Source: Bacillus sp. BP-3
GTDB lineage: Bacteria > Bacillota > Bacilli > Bacillales > Bacillaceae_G
NCBI RefSeq assembly: GCF_028401955.1
Contig: NZ_JAQOTJ010000002.1
Span: 372,001-436,000, forward strand
Direction of reading: 5' to 3'
Length of the DNA: 64,000 bases
Positions 10,502 through 19,976 of this stretch are shown here, piece by piece. Positions within the stretch are counted from its first letter, which is position 1. Every line of letters begins with the position of its first letter. The position numbers and the translations under genes are program-made. Under the pieces are notes generated by a model. The model was not told the DNA's origin, searched no databases, and saw only the letters and a program-made list of their open reading frames with translations.

Positions 10502-11233
10502 TTATTTCAGCGCTAGCATTTGAGAAAATGCATGCGGTAAGTTTTTTTGCCAATATTTCCATGTGTGATTGCCATGAAACTCTTCATAATAAGTTGTAAA
10601 TCCTCTTTCAGTAAGAAGAGAATGCAACTCACGGTTTGGTGCTACAAAGTCAGAAATATTACCATCTGTCGTTTTCACGGCTGTTTCTTCTGTACCGATG
10701 ATGTGATATAAATCTAACGCGTGCGGCTGCGTAAAGACTTTAGCACGCTCTAGTACAGATTCATTCACAAATGGCGACTGCATAATTACTTTTCCGAATG
10801 TATGCGGATACATAAGTGCTGTCATAAATGAAACAGTACCGCCTAAAGAATCTCCAATTAAAACGCGTCCTTTTCCCATTTGATATGTTGGGTATTGCTC
10901 ATCTAAATATGGAACGAGTTCATGAGCTAAAAAGCGAATGTACAGGTCGTTTTGTGAGCCGTTTGGATGATATTTTTCTTTGCGATCATGTACATCTTTA
11001 TATGGGATCCCAACAATAATTGTGCGATCAATTTCCTCTGTTTCGCGAAGTGACTCGATAACGCGATGTGCTTTTCCAAGTTGAAAATAATCTCTTCCAT
11101 CTTGTGCAATAACAATTGTGTGCTTATGAAGCGGCGTGAAATTTGCTGGTAAATAAACGAGAAGCGTTAGTTCTTCTTGCAATGATTTGCTGTAAAATGT
11201 TAGTTCTTCAATTTTGCCTATTGTTTGTGTCAT
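10502..11233 (-). CDS. yjcH: Alpha/beta hydrolase, esterase-like (YjcH)
   Basis: A 243-aa alpha/beta hydrolase with the nucleophile elbow GDSLGG (Ser129), HPNGSQNDLYIRF before it and HGNHTWKYWQ near the C-terminus supplying the catalytic His. It resembles the Fes/IroE enterochelin esterase-like group and B. subtilis YjcH. No signal peptide, so a cytosolic esterase is expected. It has its own AGGGGAG ribosome site, and about 95 bp separate it from yjcG. Siderophore ester hydrolysis is possible from family similarity but no siderophore genes are near. Confidence 0.85.
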   Translation of the reverse strand: MTQTIGKIEELTFYSKSLQEELTLLVYLPANFTPLHKHTIVIAQDGRDYFQLGKAHRVIESLRETEEIDRTIIVGIPYKDVHDRKEKYHPNGSQNDLYIRFLAHELVPYLDEQYPTYQMGKGRVLIGDSLGGTVSFMTALMYPHTFGKVIMQSPFVNESVLERAKVFTQPHALDLYHIIGTEETAVKTTDGNISDFVAPNRELHSLLTERGFTTYYEEFHGNHTWKYWQKNLPHAFSQMLALK

Positions 11234-11354
11234 CGTGTAATCTCCCCTAAGTAAAAAGTTACTACAACTTTATTTTAGCATAAGAATGCGAAGAATCTAA
11301 AAAATTAGTATTCAGTATTGAAAGAAACGGCTATAATGAAATGAGAATTTTGCT

Positions 11355-11580
11355 TATATGAATACAAATTGAAAAAACGTAACTACTCAGTCACTCTATG
11401 AAAAACCGATAGAAAAGCATTTTTTTAAGTGATCGAGAGGGATTGACTATATAGTAGCGGTCAGGTCCTTTTCCTGCCACGTACAAGGTTTGAACACAAA
11501 AGTAGCCAATAAGCAGACTCCTTTTGTGCTTGCATGGCAGCAATTTATATGTCGAAAAGTCAAAGTGGATTTATATAGAT
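11355..11580. repeat. Dispersed intergenic repeat, copy 3 (longest)
   Basis: Fills most of the 360-bp gap before the EamA gene. Blocks: ATACAAATTGAAAAAACG, GAAAAACCGATAGAAAAG, GAGAGGGATTGAC, AGCGGTCAGGTCCTTTTCCTG, CACGTACAAGGTTTGAACACAA, and ATGTCGAAAAGTCAAAGTGG. First and last blocks recur at 13068-13203. The last block ends only a few bases before the ribosome site of the transporter gene. Confidence 0.65.
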
Positions 11581-11593
11581 AAGGAGACAGCAT

Positions 11594-12505
11594 ATGAACC
11601 AGCAAAAATCAATAGCACTGCCGCTAGCGATTTCGATTATTACGATTTCATTTGCGGCTATTTTTGTAAAAATGTCTACAGCACCATCTTCTATTTTAAG
11701 TATGTATCGTTTATGGATTATTGTGATTATTATGTTTCCGATTGTTTGGAAGAAAAGAGAGGAATTTACGAGAATTCAGAAGAAGGACTGGGGGTTTTTA
11801 ATTGGATCTGGTTTCTTTTTAGCACTGCATTTTCTTCTATGGTTTGCATCGTTAAAGTTTACAACAGTTGCCAGCTCTACGATTATTTTAGCATTGCAGC
11901 CACTCGTATCCCTCATTGGAGGATTCTTCTTATTTAAAGAAAGAACAACACTCATTTCACTTGCAACAATGGGAATTGCCATTGTTGGTGTAGGGTGTAT
12001 TGGATGGGGAGATTTAGGACTGAGCAGAGAAGCGGTCTTAGGGGATATACTATCATTTTTGAGCGTAATTGCGGTGGTTGGATATTTATTTATTGGGCAA
12101 ACGACAGTGAAAAAAGTCTCGCATTGGATTTATAGTTTTACTGTCTTTACATTTGCAGCTTTATTTTTAAGTATATATAACATGATGTTGCAAATTCCAT
12201 TTACAGGGTATTCATCATGGGACTGGACTGTATTTTTCTTACTTGCAACTGTACCGACTGTATCTCAAATGATTAATAATTGGTTATTGAATTACGTAAA
12301 TGCAACAACCATTTCTATGAGTATTTTAGGTGAGCCTGTTGGTGCGATGATCCTTGCTTTCTTTTTACTTGGCGAAAAATTAAATGCTATGCAAGTGGTC
12401 GGAAGTATTCTTGTATTATGTGGTGTGTGTATCTTTTTATTACAGCAACAAAAGCGCCCGTATAAAGAATCGGTAGAAGGCATGATATATACGCAAGAGA
12501 CGTAG
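11594..12505 (+). CDS. EamA/DMT family transporter
   Basis: A 303-aa membrane protein of ten predicted segments formed by two EamA halves (roughly 10-140 and 150-290), as in drug/metabolite transporters. Signature parts are FLLWFASLKFTTVASSTIILALQPL in the first half and SILGEPVGAMILAFFLLGE in the second. RBS AAGGAGACAGCAT precedes ATG. The substrate is unknown; the family exports amino acids, sugars or metabolites. It stands alone between a dispersed repeat and a terminator. Confidence 0.88.
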   Translation: MNQQKSIALPLAISIITISFAAIFVKMSTAPSSILSMYRLWIIVIIMFPIVWKKREEFTRIQKKDWGFLIGSGFFLALHFLLWFASLKFTTVASSTIILALQPLVSLIGGFFLFKERTTLISLATMGIAIVGVGCIGWGDLGLSREAVLGDILSFLSVIAVVGYLFIGQTTVKKVSHWIYSFTVFTFAALFLSIYNMMLQIPFTGYSSWDWTVFFLLATVPTVSQMINNWLLNYVNATTISMSILGEPVGAMILAFFLLGEKLNAMQVVGSILVLCGVCIFLLQQQKRPYKESVEGMIYTQET

Positions 12506-12531
12506 TTGTTTCGGACAATTAAAGTATGCAC

Positions 12532-12568
12532 TCAACTAGCCACCGGTAAAGTACTGGTGGCTAGTTAC
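12532..12568. terminator. Bidirectional terminator
   Basis: Stem ACTAGCCACC / GGTGGCTAGT between the convergent EamA and Ig-like genes. T-runs are short. Confidence 0.75.
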
Positions 12569-12571
12569 ATT

Positions 12572-12949
12572 TCATTTCGGTTTGATGATATAGGGCTGAA
12601 CGTGGACAGTACATAGATCGCGGAATTTTCCTTCTGCGGTTGTGACAACAATAGTAGCTCGTCCGGCTTGTTTTCCTATTACAGTTGCTTTCTGTTTTTC
12701 GGTATGAATCTCTATAATATGGGGGTTCATGCACGTCCAAATGATATCTTGGTTACTCGCCTGTGAAGGAAGGACAGCAGCAGTAAGTTCTGCACGTTGC
12801 CCAGTTTTTAGTTTTAACTTAGCTTTCTGCAGTTGTACACCGATGACCGGCACAATAGAAGGAATAATGGTAGTATGAGGCAGATTAGTTTGCATTGCAG
12901 CATATGAAGAAGAGATAAGGTGTTTTTGGGAATGAAATGGTGATTGCAT
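12572..12949 (-). CDS. Orphan bacterial Ig-like (BIG_2) domain protein
   Basis: A 125-aa protein with AAGGAGGACACC upstream of ATG. Residues about 37-118 form one BIG_2-like domain: VIGVQLQKAKLKLKTGQ, LTAAVLPSQASNQDIIWTCMNP, KATVIGKQAGRATIVVTTAEGK, CTVHVQP. The N-terminal 35 residues are polar and His/Ser-rich with no clear signal peptide, so export by Sec is not evident. Such domains usually mediate binding in surface or spore proteins. A spore role is possible in this region but not shown. Confidence 0.7.
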   Translation of the reverse strand: MQSPFHSQKHLISSSYAAMQTNLPHTTIIPSIVPVIGVQLQKAKLKLKTGQRAELTAAVLPSQASNQDIIWTCMNPHIIEIHTEKQKATVIGKQAGRATIVVTTAEGKFRDLCTVHVQPYIIKPK

Positions 12950-13067
12950 ATAAGGTGTCCTCCTTCTAATAATGTTCTTAGTTATACTATATACAAAGAA
13001 TGTTAGAAATAATTTAAGGTAATATAAAGAATTTGTTAATTTACAGAAAATTCAGTACAATAATATG

Positions 13068-13203
13068 TAAATACAAATTGAAAAAATGACATGAAAAACC
13101 CTTTTCTTTTCAGGTGGGCAAGAGCACCTGGCCATGCAGAGAAGCGGTCACTGTTTGTTCTGCATAGCAGTGATTTGCATGTTGAAAAATCAAAATGGAT
13201 TAA
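13068..13203. repeat. Dispersed intergenic repeat, copy 4
   Basis: Starts AATACAAATTGAAAAAATG and ends ATGTTGAAAAATCAAAATGG, both shared with copy 3. Middle has GAGCACCTGGCCATGCAGAG and AGCGGTCACTGTTTGTTCTGC. It lies in the 305-bp gap between two divergent genes. Confidence 0.65.
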
Positions 13204-13207
13204 TAAA

Positions 13208-13256
13208 AAAAACAATCCCCGCTCCTATTGTACAGAAGCAGGGATTGTTTTTTATT
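13208..13256. terminator. Bidirectional terminator after putP
   Basis: AACAATCCC..GCT pairs with AGC..GGGATTGTT around TATTGTACAG, with A-run before and TTTTTTATT after, so it works on both strands. It ends putP. Confidence 0.85.
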
Positions 13257-14718
13257 AAGAAGCTATTTTTTCAAATTCGTCAAATTCTTTTTGAACCTTT
13301 TCTGATGGTTTTGTTAATAGACTTACAATAATAATAACGAGTAAACTCACAGCAAAACCAGGAATCATTTCATATAGCATATCTTTTAAAAACTTAAATT
13401 GTGTCCACGTAATAACAGTTGTTGCACCAGCGATCATCCCAGCAAGAGCGCCCCATTTCGTCATTCGTTTCCAGTACAAGCTTAATAAAATAACTGGTCC
13501 AAATGAAGAACCGAAACCTGCCCAAGCGTAACCAACAAGTGCTAGAATTGTGTCATTTTGTTTAAAGGCAAGTCCGCTTGATATTAGAGCAATGACCAGA
13601 ACGGCCATACGTCCTACAAAAACAAGTTCGCGGTCCGTTGCCGAGCGGCGGAAAAATGTTCGGTATAAATCTTCTGTTACAGCACTTGATGTAACAAGAA
13701 GCTGAGAAGAAATGGTACTCATAATTGCCGCTAAAATGGCAGCTAATAAAAATCCAGTAATGAGCGGATGGAATAGAATGTTTCCAAGCTCAAGGAAAAT
13801 CGTTTCTGGATCTGCTAATTTCATACCTCTGTCAGCATAATAAGCAATTCCAATGAGTCCAGTAAACATTGCGCCAACAATAGAGAAAATCATCCAGCTC
13901 ATTCCGATGCGGCGAGCACTTTTTAATTCTTTTACAGATGAAATAGCCATAAAGCGTACGATAATATGAGGTTGTCCAACATACCCAAGACCCCAGGCAA
14001 ATAATGAAATAATGCCGAGTACAGAAGTACCTTTAAAAATATTTAATAGTGTTGGATCGACAGATTGAATCGTATGAAATGCTGATCCAAGACCATTTAC
14101 ATGCATAATTGTTACGACTGGAACTAAAACGAGTGCAACGACCATAATAATTCCTTGTACGAAGTCTGTCCAACTTACAGCTAAGAAACCACCAAATAAC
14201 GTATATGCTACAACAACAGCTGCAACGATGAAAAGTCCTGTATGATAGTCCATTCCAAATGTATTACGAAATAGAACAGCACCTGAAACTAATCCCGAAG
14301 CTACATAAAATGTAAAGAAAATCATAATAACAAGTCCGGAAACAAGGCGTAGCATATGAGATTTATCATGGAAGCGATGTTCTAAAAATTCTGGAATTGT
14401 AATTGAGTTGTTTGCAAGTTCAGAGTAGGTACGTAAGCGAGGAGCGACGTATAGCCAGTTTGCATAAGCGCCGAGTGTTAAACCGATCGCAATCCAACTG
14501 CTGCTCAGACCTGTTGCAAACATCGCACCGGGTAATCCCATTAATAGCCAGCCGCTCATATCAGCAGCGCCTGCACTAAGTGCTGTTACTGCGGGGCCTA
14601 ATGTACGCCCGCCAAGCATATAGTCTGTTAAATTTGATGTTCGTTTGTAGGCGATGTAGCCAATCACTAACATCCCGATCATATAGATCGAAATAGAAAT
14701 TAAAATCTGTGTGTTCAT
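13255..14718 (-). CDS. putP: Sodium/proline symporter PutP
   Basis: A 487-aa sodium:solute symporter (SSF family) with about 12-13 membrane segments. It starts MNTQILISISIYMIGML with the second-segment signature TSNLTDYMLGGRTLGPAVTALSAGAADMSGWL, the latter part (about 49-58) contributing to Na+ and proline sites in PutP. The C-terminus is a short hydrophilic tail ending EFEKIAS. It imports proline with Na+ for nutrition or osmoprotection. Single gene; about 870 bp upstream are shared with the divergent trp leader. Confidence 0.9.
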   Translation of the reverse strand: MNTQILISISIYMIGMLVIGYIAYKRTSNLTDYMLGGRTLGPAVTALSAGAADMSGWLLMGLPGAMFATGLSSSWIAIGLTLGAYANWLYVAPRLRTYSELANNSITIPEFLEHRFHDKSHMLRLVSGLVIMIFFTFYVASGLVSGAVLFRNTFGMDYHTGLFIVAAVVVAYTLFGGFLAVSWTDFVQGIIMVVALVLVPVVTIMHVNGLGSAFHTIQSVDPTLLNIFKGTSVLGIISLFAWGLGYVGQPHIIVRFMAISSVKELKSARRIGMSWMIFSIVGAMFTGLIGIAYYADRGMKLADPETIFLELGNILFHPLITGFLLAAILAAIMSTISSQLLVTSSAVTEDLYRTFFRRSATDRELVFVGRMAVLVIALISSGLAFKQNDTILALVGYAWAGFGSSFGPVILLSLYWKRMTKWGALAGMIAGATTVITWTQFKFLKDMLYEMIPGFAVSLLVIIIVSLLTKPSEKVQKEFDEFEKIAS

Positions 14719-14975
14719 GTTAGTCCCCTTTCCTAAGTAGTATCTTTTGATGAGTTACATATTATAATCTAACATGATTATGTGTAAAAATCTATCCTCT
14801 AAATATGAATTTTCAGAAATATAAGTGTATTTAGAAGATATATTATTTTACTAATATAAAGTTTTTTGTTGGTGTATAGCTATTTTTATAGAGTATTTAT
14901 TATTTTTACATAAAAATGAGTTATTTTGTCAATATAATATTTAAGTTGTACATGAAAAATATTTTTTTAAAAGTA

Positions 14976-15005
14976 TTGACTTCCAAAAAAAGAAAAGCAT
15001 ATAAT
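14976..15005 (+). promoter_or_regulatory. Sigma A promoter of trp operon
   Basis: TTGACT (14976-14981) and TATAAT (15000-15005) with an 18-base spacer, directly before the first T-box leader. Confidence 0.85.
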
Positions 15006-15009
15006 GATT

Positions 15010-15286
15010 TCAAATTTAAAAACGCAAGCGTTGATGAAGAAGAGTACATATTATGGACATGTCAGAGAGCTGATGGTTGGTGCGAATCAGTATGAAAGTA
15101 ATATGGAATGGGCTTCGGAGCTTCCAAACCGAAACGATAGAAGTAGGCTTTGGCGAAAAGATCTCATCGTTACAAGAGACACGTATTGTATTTCGATACG
15201 GAAAAGTGCGTTACTTTTGTAACGAATTAAGGTGGCACCACGGGAGTACCCGTCCTTTTTATAGGATGAGTACTCCCTTTTTGTAT
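15010..15286 (+). promoter_or_regulatory. T-box leader 1 of trp operon (Trp specifier)
   Basis: Stem I features AGAGAGCTGATGGTTGGTG and GCGAATCAGTAT, the specifier in GGAATGGGCTTC (UGG, Trp), the T-box sequence AAGGTGGCACCACGG (15229-15243), and a terminator GGGAGTAC..GTACTCCC followed by TTTTTG at about 15241-15285. Uncharged tRNA-Trp should stabilise the antiterminator and allow read-through. The T-box has CCACG instead of the usual CCGCG. Confidence 0.9.
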
Positions 15287-15299
15287 ACAAAAAAATGAA

Positions 15300-15570
15300 T
15301 AGGATAAATCGATGAGTAAGAAGAGTACGTATATTGGAGACGTTCCAGAGAGCCGGGGATAGGTGAGAGCCCGGTGCGGTGCCATATGCGGAATGGGCTT
15401 ACGAGAGGTATGCTGAACTGTAAGTAGGCAACCCGGGTTCCGCCGTTACAAGGATTGGGTATAAGATTGTACCTGAAAAAGCGGGATGCTTTGCATCCAA
15501 CAAGAGGTGGTACCGCGGTATATTTATCGTCCTCTGCATATTTCCATATGCAGGGGACTTTTTTATTTTG
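15300..15570 (+). promoter_or_regulatory. T-box leader 2 of trp operon (Trp specifier)
   Basis: A second full T-box in series: CAGAGAGCCGGGG, GGTGAGAGCCCGG, specifier in CGGAATGGGCTTACGAG (UGG), T-box AGAGGTGGTACCGCGG, and terminator GTCCTCTGCATAT / ATATGCAGGGGAC followed by TTTTTTATTTT. Tandem Trp T-boxes give a steeper response to tRNA charging. It ends about 20 bases before trpE. Confidence 0.92.
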
Positions 15571-15588
15571 CATAGAGAGGTGACAGTG

Positions 15589-17007
15589 ATGATAACGAAA
15601 GAACAATTTATGATGGGAAAACAACAAGGGAAAACCTTTCTTGTTATTCAGGAAGAAGAAGGCGATAGCTTAACACCGATTGCGTTATATCGCCGGATAA
15701 AAGGTGAGAAAAAATTTCTACTCGAAAGCTCGCAGCTTCATCAAGATAAAGGACGTTATTCCTATTTAGGATGTAATCCTTACGGAGAAATCAAAAGTAT
15801 TGGCAAGGAAGTAAAAATTACGATAAATGGTGCGACGGAAAAGGTAAACGGAAATGTATTAACAGAGCTAGAAAGTGTTCTGACATTAGAGGAAATTGAG
15901 AGTCCGTTCCCATTTTGCGGAGGAGCGGTTGGTTATATTGGGTATGATGTAATTCGGCAATATGAAGATATTGGAGAGATGCTCGCTGACCCTTTAAATA
16001 TTCCAGAAGTCCATGTGCTACTTTACCGCATGTTCGTTGTATACGATCATGTAAGGCAAAAACTATCATTTGTATATGTCTATCGCAGCGGCGATACAGA
16101 TTCGTATGAAGAGGTGTATGAACAGCTGCAAACATATAAACAAAAATTGCTGTGGAAATCAGAGGAACAGGTGAAGGATATAGGTGCTTCCTTATCATTT
16201 ACATCTTCTGTAACAGAAGAAAGGTTTTACAAAATGGTTGAACAGGCAAAGGAATATATTCGGGCAGGGGATATCTTTCAAGTTGTGTTATCACAGCGTC
16301 TGCAAAGTGATTTTACAGGAGATCCATTTGCGTTATATCGTCGTCTTCGCACAGCGAATCCATCTCCTTATATGTTTTATATTGATTTTCAAGATTACGT
16401 CGTACTTGGTTCTTCACCAGAAAGCCTACTTTCTGTACGAGAGGAAAAGGTGATGACAAATCCAATTGCCGGAACAAGGCTGCGTGGAAACACAAAAGAA
16501 GAGGATGAACAAATTGCGAAGGAGTTGCTTGCAAACGAGAAGGAACGAGCGGAGCATATGATGCTTGTTGATTTAGGAAGAAATGATATAGGACGTGTGA
16601 GTGAGATTGGTTCCGTTCAACTAGATAAATATATGAAAATCGAGAAATATTCGCATGTCATGCATATTGTATCTGAAGTTTCCGGAACATTGCGAAAAAA
16701 TACGGATTGTTTTGATGCATTAGCACATTGCTTACCAGCAGGCACTGTATCAGGAGCTCCTAAAATTAGAGCAATGGAAATTATAAACGAATTAGAAACA
16801 GAAAAACGAAATGTGTACGCTGGAGCTGTTGGGTATATTTCATTTTCAGGCAATATGGATATGGCACTTGCGATCCGAACGATGGTTGTAAAAGACGAGA
16901 AAGCATATGTACAGGCGGGCGCTGGTGTCGTGTATGATTCAAGTCCAGCGGCTGAATATGAAGAAACGCTAAATAAAGCAAAAGCTCTCTTGGAGGTAAT
17001 GAAATGA
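15589..17007 (+). CDS. trpE: Anthranilate synthase component I
   Basis: A 472-aa enzyme from ATG 15589 (GAGAGGTGACAGTG upstream). With TrpG it converts chorismate and glutamine to anthranilate, the first step of tryptophan synthesis. The LLES element (about 45-48) that binds feedback Trp is present, so allosteric inhibition is expected. The chorismate-binding half has GDIFQVVLSQR, PIAGTRLRG and HCLPAGTVSGAPKIRAMEI, all typical. It is the first gene of trpEGDCFBA and overlaps trpG by four bases (ATGA), implying coupled translation. Confidence 0.97.
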   Translation: MITKEQFMMGKQQGKTFLVIQEEEGDSLTPIALYRRIKGEKKFLLESSQLHQDKGRYSYLGCNPYGEIKSIGKEVKITINGATEKVNGNVLTELESVLTLEEIESPFPFCGGAVGYIGYDVIRQYEDIGEMLADPLNIPEVHVLLYRMFVVYDHVRQKLSFVYVYRSGDTDSYEEVYEQLQTYKQKLLWKSEEQVKDIGASLSFTSSVTEERFYKMVEQAKEYIRAGDIFQVVLSQRLQSDFTGDPFALYRRLRTANPSPYMFYIDFQDYVVLGSSPESLLSVREEKVMTNPIAGTRLRGNTKEEDEQIAKELLANEKERAEHMMLVDLGRNDIGRVSEIGSVQLDKYMKIEKYSHVMHIVSEVSGTLRKNTDCFDALAHCLPAGTVSGAPKIRAMEIINELETEKRNVYAGAVGYISFSGNMDMALAIRTMVVKDEKAYVQAGAGVVYDSSPAAEYEETLNKAKALLEVMK

Positions 17008-17591
17008 TTGTCTTAATTGATAACTATGATTCATTCACATATAACTTGTATCAATTGTTAGGCCATCACACAAAGCAGATTGTTGTCGTGCGTAACGATG
17101 AAGTGACAATTGAGGAACTAGCGGACATGAAGCCAAAAGCAATTATTCTTTCGCCAGGGCCTGGAAGGCCGGAAAATGCAGGGATTTGTATGAATGTGAT
17201 TGGGCATTTTTATCAAACAGTTCCGATTCTCGGCATTTGTCTAGGTCACCAAGCGATTGTTACTGCTTTTGGCGGAGAAGTTGTGCGGGCAGAACAGATC
17301 AAACATGGGAAAACGTCGCTTGTAAAACATAATGGCACATCAATATTCTCATATGTAAAGCAACCGCTGACAGCGATGCGTTATCATTCACTCGTAGCAA
17401 GGCAGCACAATCTTCCGAGTTGCTTTGATGTATTAGCGACAGCGATGGATGACGGAGAAATCATGGCAATTTGTCATCATTACTATCCGCTTTTCGGATT
17501 ACAGTTTCATCCAGAATCCATCGCAACTGAAGAAGGCGATAAATTAATACAGGCATTTTTATCCCGCATTAACGAGGGGGAGAGAGTATGA
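17004..17591 (+). CDS. trpG: Anthranilate synthase glutamine amidotransferase (TrpG/PabA)
   Basis: A 195-aa class I glutamine amidotransferase. The nucleophile Cys lies in [11 protein letters not shown] (about 78-88), and the His/Glu pair in LQFHPES near residue 170. It makes ammonia from glutamine for TrpE. Its start overlaps the trpE stop and its stop overlaps the trpD start, both as ATGA. In B. subtilis the single amidotransferase is outside the trp operon and shared with folate synthesis; here it is inside the operon. It may also serve PabB, but that cannot be judged from this window. Confidence 0.95.
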   Translation: MIVLIDNYDSFTYNLYQLLGHHTKQIVVVRNDEVTIEELADMKPKAIILSPGPGRPENAGICMNVIGHFYQTVPILGICLGHQAIVTAFGGEVVRAEQIKHGKTSLVKHNGTSIFSYVKQPLTAMRYHSLVARQHNLPSCFDVLATAMDDGEIMAICHHYYPLFGLQFHPESIATEEGDKLIQAFLSRINEGERV

Positions 17592-18613
17592 ATGGCTATC
17601 TTCGAAAATTAATAGAAGGACAAGATTTAACGGAACAGGAAATGTATGAAGCGGGTATTAGCTTATTAAGCGAAAATATTTTAGAAAGTGAAATTGCAGC
17701 CTTTTTAGCATTGTTAAAGGCAAAGGGGGAAACGGCAGATGAAATATACGGCCTTGTTCGCGCCCTTCATGAAAAAGCATTGCCGTTTTCCAATCATATT
17801 GCAAATGCGATGGACAATTGCGGAACAGGAGGGGACGGAGCGCAAACATTTAATGTGAGTACAACATCAGCTTTCGTACTTGCTGGTGCAGGTGTAAAGG
17901 TTGCGAAACATGGTAACCGTGCCGTTTCTAGTAAAACAGGAAGTGCGGATTTATTAGAAGAACTCGGTGTGAACATTGCATGTTCGCCAAAGCACATTGA
18001 TTATTTGCTAGAGAACGTTGGAATTGCCTTTCTGTTTGCGCCAGCAATGCATCCAGCACTGCGCCGCATTATGAAAGTAAGAAAAGAATTAAATGTTCCA
18101 ACAATCTTTAATTTAATCGGACCGCTTACCAATCCCATTCATTTAGAAACACAGTTCGTCGGGATTTACAAACGGGAGATGTTACTTCCAGTGGCAGAAG
18201 TCTTGCAAAAGCTTGGTAGAAAAAGAGCAATTGTTGTAAATGGCAGTGGGTTTTTAGATGAAGCATCTTTGCAAGGAGAGAATCACGTAGCAATTTTAAA
18301 AGATAACAACATTATTGAAATGAGTATTTCTCCAGAAGAGTATGGATTTTCATGTGTGAAAAATGAAGCGATTCGAGGCGGAGATGCAAAGGGAAATGCC
18401 AGTATTACATTACATGTGCTGCGCGGAGAAGATAGCGTATACCGTGATACAGTGTTATTAAATAGCGGGCTTGCCCTCTTTGCAAACGGAAAAGCAAGGA
18501 CAATTGAAGATGGTATTCGCTTAGCGGCTCGTAGTATTGATTCAGGAAAGGCGCTGGAGAAATTAAATTTATTAATTGTTGAAAGTAACAAAAAGCTAGA
18601 GAGGGTGAACTAA
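17588..18613 (+). CDS. trpD: Anthranilate phosphoribosyltransferase
   Basis: A 341-aa enzyme joining anthranilate to PRPP to give phosphoribosylanthranilate. The PRPP/anthranilate-binding segment [17 protein letters not shown] (about 76-92) and [18 protein letters not shown] (about 103-120) are intact, and the length is normal. Cytosolic, third gene of the operon, with ATGA overlap upstream and trpC starting immediately after its stop. Confidence 0.97.
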   Translation: MNGYLRKLIEGQDLTEQEMYEAGISLLSENILESEIAAFLALLKAKGETADEIYGLVRALHEKALPFSNHIANAMDNCGTGGDGAQTFNVSTTSAFVLAGAGVKVAKHGNRAVSSKTGSADLLEELGVNIACSPKHIDYLLENVGIAFLFAPAMHPALRRIMKVRKELNVPTIFNLIGPLTNPIHLETQFVGIYKREMLLPVAEVLQKLGRKRAIVVNGSGFLDEASLQGENHVAILKDNNIIEMSISPEEYGFSCVKNEAIRGGDAKGNASITLHVLRGEDSVYRDTVLLNSGLALFANGKARTIEDGIRLAARSIDSGKALEKLNLLIVESNKKLERVN

Positions 18614-19375
18614 ATGGAAACAATTTTAACGAAAATTATTGAACAAAAAAAGAAAGAAGTAGCAGTGTTATATGAAACGTATACCCCTAAAAAGAAAAAC
18701 CGTACATCATATTCTCTCGTAGAAGCATTAGGGAAATTTACTATAATTGCAGAAATAAAACGTGCTTCACCATCTAAAGGGGATCTTAGCTTACATGTTG
18801 ATATCGCAAAACAAGCAGAGCTCTATGAAACAAATGGTGCAGGAGCAATTTCTGTTTTAACAGATAGTCAATTTTTTAAGGGCTCGTTTCACGATTTAGA
18901 AACGGCAAGAAATCACGTGAATGTACCGCTTTTATGTAAAGATTTTATGATTGATCGAATCCAAATTGACCGAGCGTATGAAGCAGGGGCTAATCTCATT
19001 TTACTGATTGTTGCTGCATTAACAAAAGAACAGTTATTTGAGCTATATACGTATGCAAAAGAAATCGGCTTAGAAGTGATTGTTGAGATTCATAACGAAG
19101 AGGAGCTAGAAATAGCGTTAGAGCTAAATCCTGATGTCATTGGAGTAAACAATCGAAACTTGAAAACATTCGAAGTGGATTTAAGAACAACGGAACAGCT
19201 TGGGAAACGGTTAAATGAACAAAACGTCCTTTGGATTAGCGAAAGCGGTATTCATAAGAAAGACGATATGATTCGTGCTAAGCAAGCCGGGGCAAAAGGA
19301 ATTCTTGTCGGAGAAGCATTCATGACTGCACCGTCTGTCGGAGACTTTTTTCAAGTGCTGCAGGTATCAAAATGA
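18614..19375 (+). CDS. trpC: Indole-3-glycerol phosphate synthase
   Basis: A 253-aa TIM-barrel enzyme that closes carboxyphenylamino-deoxyribulose phosphate to indole-3-glycerol phosphate. Family motifs seen: [17 protein letters not shown] (about 38-54), LLCKDFMID (about 107-115) and [10 protein letters not shown], then SESGI and ILVGEAFM. It is a separate gene here, not fused to trpF. It begins at the base after the trpD stop and overlaps trpF by four bases. Confidence 0.97.
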   Translation: METILTKIIEQKKKEVAVLYETYTPKKKNRTSYSLVEALGKFTIIAEIKRASPSKGDLSLHVDIAKQAELYETNGAGAISVLTDSQFFKGSFHDLETARNHVNVPLLCKDFMIDRIQIDRAYEAGANLILLIVAALTKEQLFELYTYAKEIGLEVIVEIHNEEELEIALELNPDVIGVNNRNLKTFEVDLRTTEQLGKRLNEQNVLWISESGIHKKDDMIRAKQAGAKGILVGEAFMTAPSVGDFFQVLQVSK

Positions 19376-19974
19376 AAGTAAAGATTTGCGGGATTACCGA
19401 TATAAGAGCGGCAAAAATCGCTTGTGAATACGGGGCAGATGCCATTGGCTTTGTATTTGCAAAAAGTAAGCGGGAAATTATGCCGGATGGGGCAAAACAA
19501 ATCATTGAAGAGCTCCCTGAGAATGTAATGAAAGTTGGCGTTTTCGTAAATGAGCCAATTGAAGTAATACAGAATATTGCAAAGCATTGTGGTTTAACAC
19601 ATGTACAACTGCATGGGGATGAACAAAACTATCATATTAGAAGATTGAATATTTCGTCTATAAAGGCAGTCGGTGTAAGCTCGTGTGAAGATATAGAACG
19701 AGCAAAGGAATATGAAACTGATTTTATACTATTTGATAGTCCGAAAGAACAATTTCATGGCGGAAACGGAAAAACATTTTCATGGGAGTTATTGCAGTCA
19801 AATCCGATTGGAAAAAAAATCATATTAGCCGGCGGATTAAATCTTGAGAATATAACAGAAGCGATTGAAATGGTTCAGCCGTATATGGTTGATGTGAGCA
19901 GCGGTGTAGAAACAAATGGCAAAAAAGATATTGAGAAAATAAAACAATTTATAAAAAAAGCGAAGGAGTGTTAA
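19372..19974 (+). CDS. trpF: Phosphoribosylanthranilate isomerase
   Basis: A 200-aa TIM-barrel protein. It starts MKVKICGIT, where Cys6 is the catalytic base in the family, followed by [14 protein letters not shown]. The catalytic Asp is expected in [11 protein letters not shown] (about 123-133), and AGGLNLENI and DVSSGVET are the phosphate-binding end. It isomerises phosphoribosylanthranilate in the trp pathway. Its start overlaps the trpC stop. Confidence 0.96.
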   Translation: MKVKICGITDIRAAKIACEYGADAIGFVFAKSKREIMPDGAKQIIEELPENVMKVGVFVNEPIEVIQNIAKHCGLTHVQLHGDEQNYHIRRLNISSIKAVGVSSCEDIERAKEYETDFILFDSPKEQFHGGNGKTFSWELLQSNPIGKKIILAGGLNLENITEAIEMVQPYMVDVSSGVETNGKKDIEKIKQFIKKAKEC

Positions 19975-19976
19975 CT

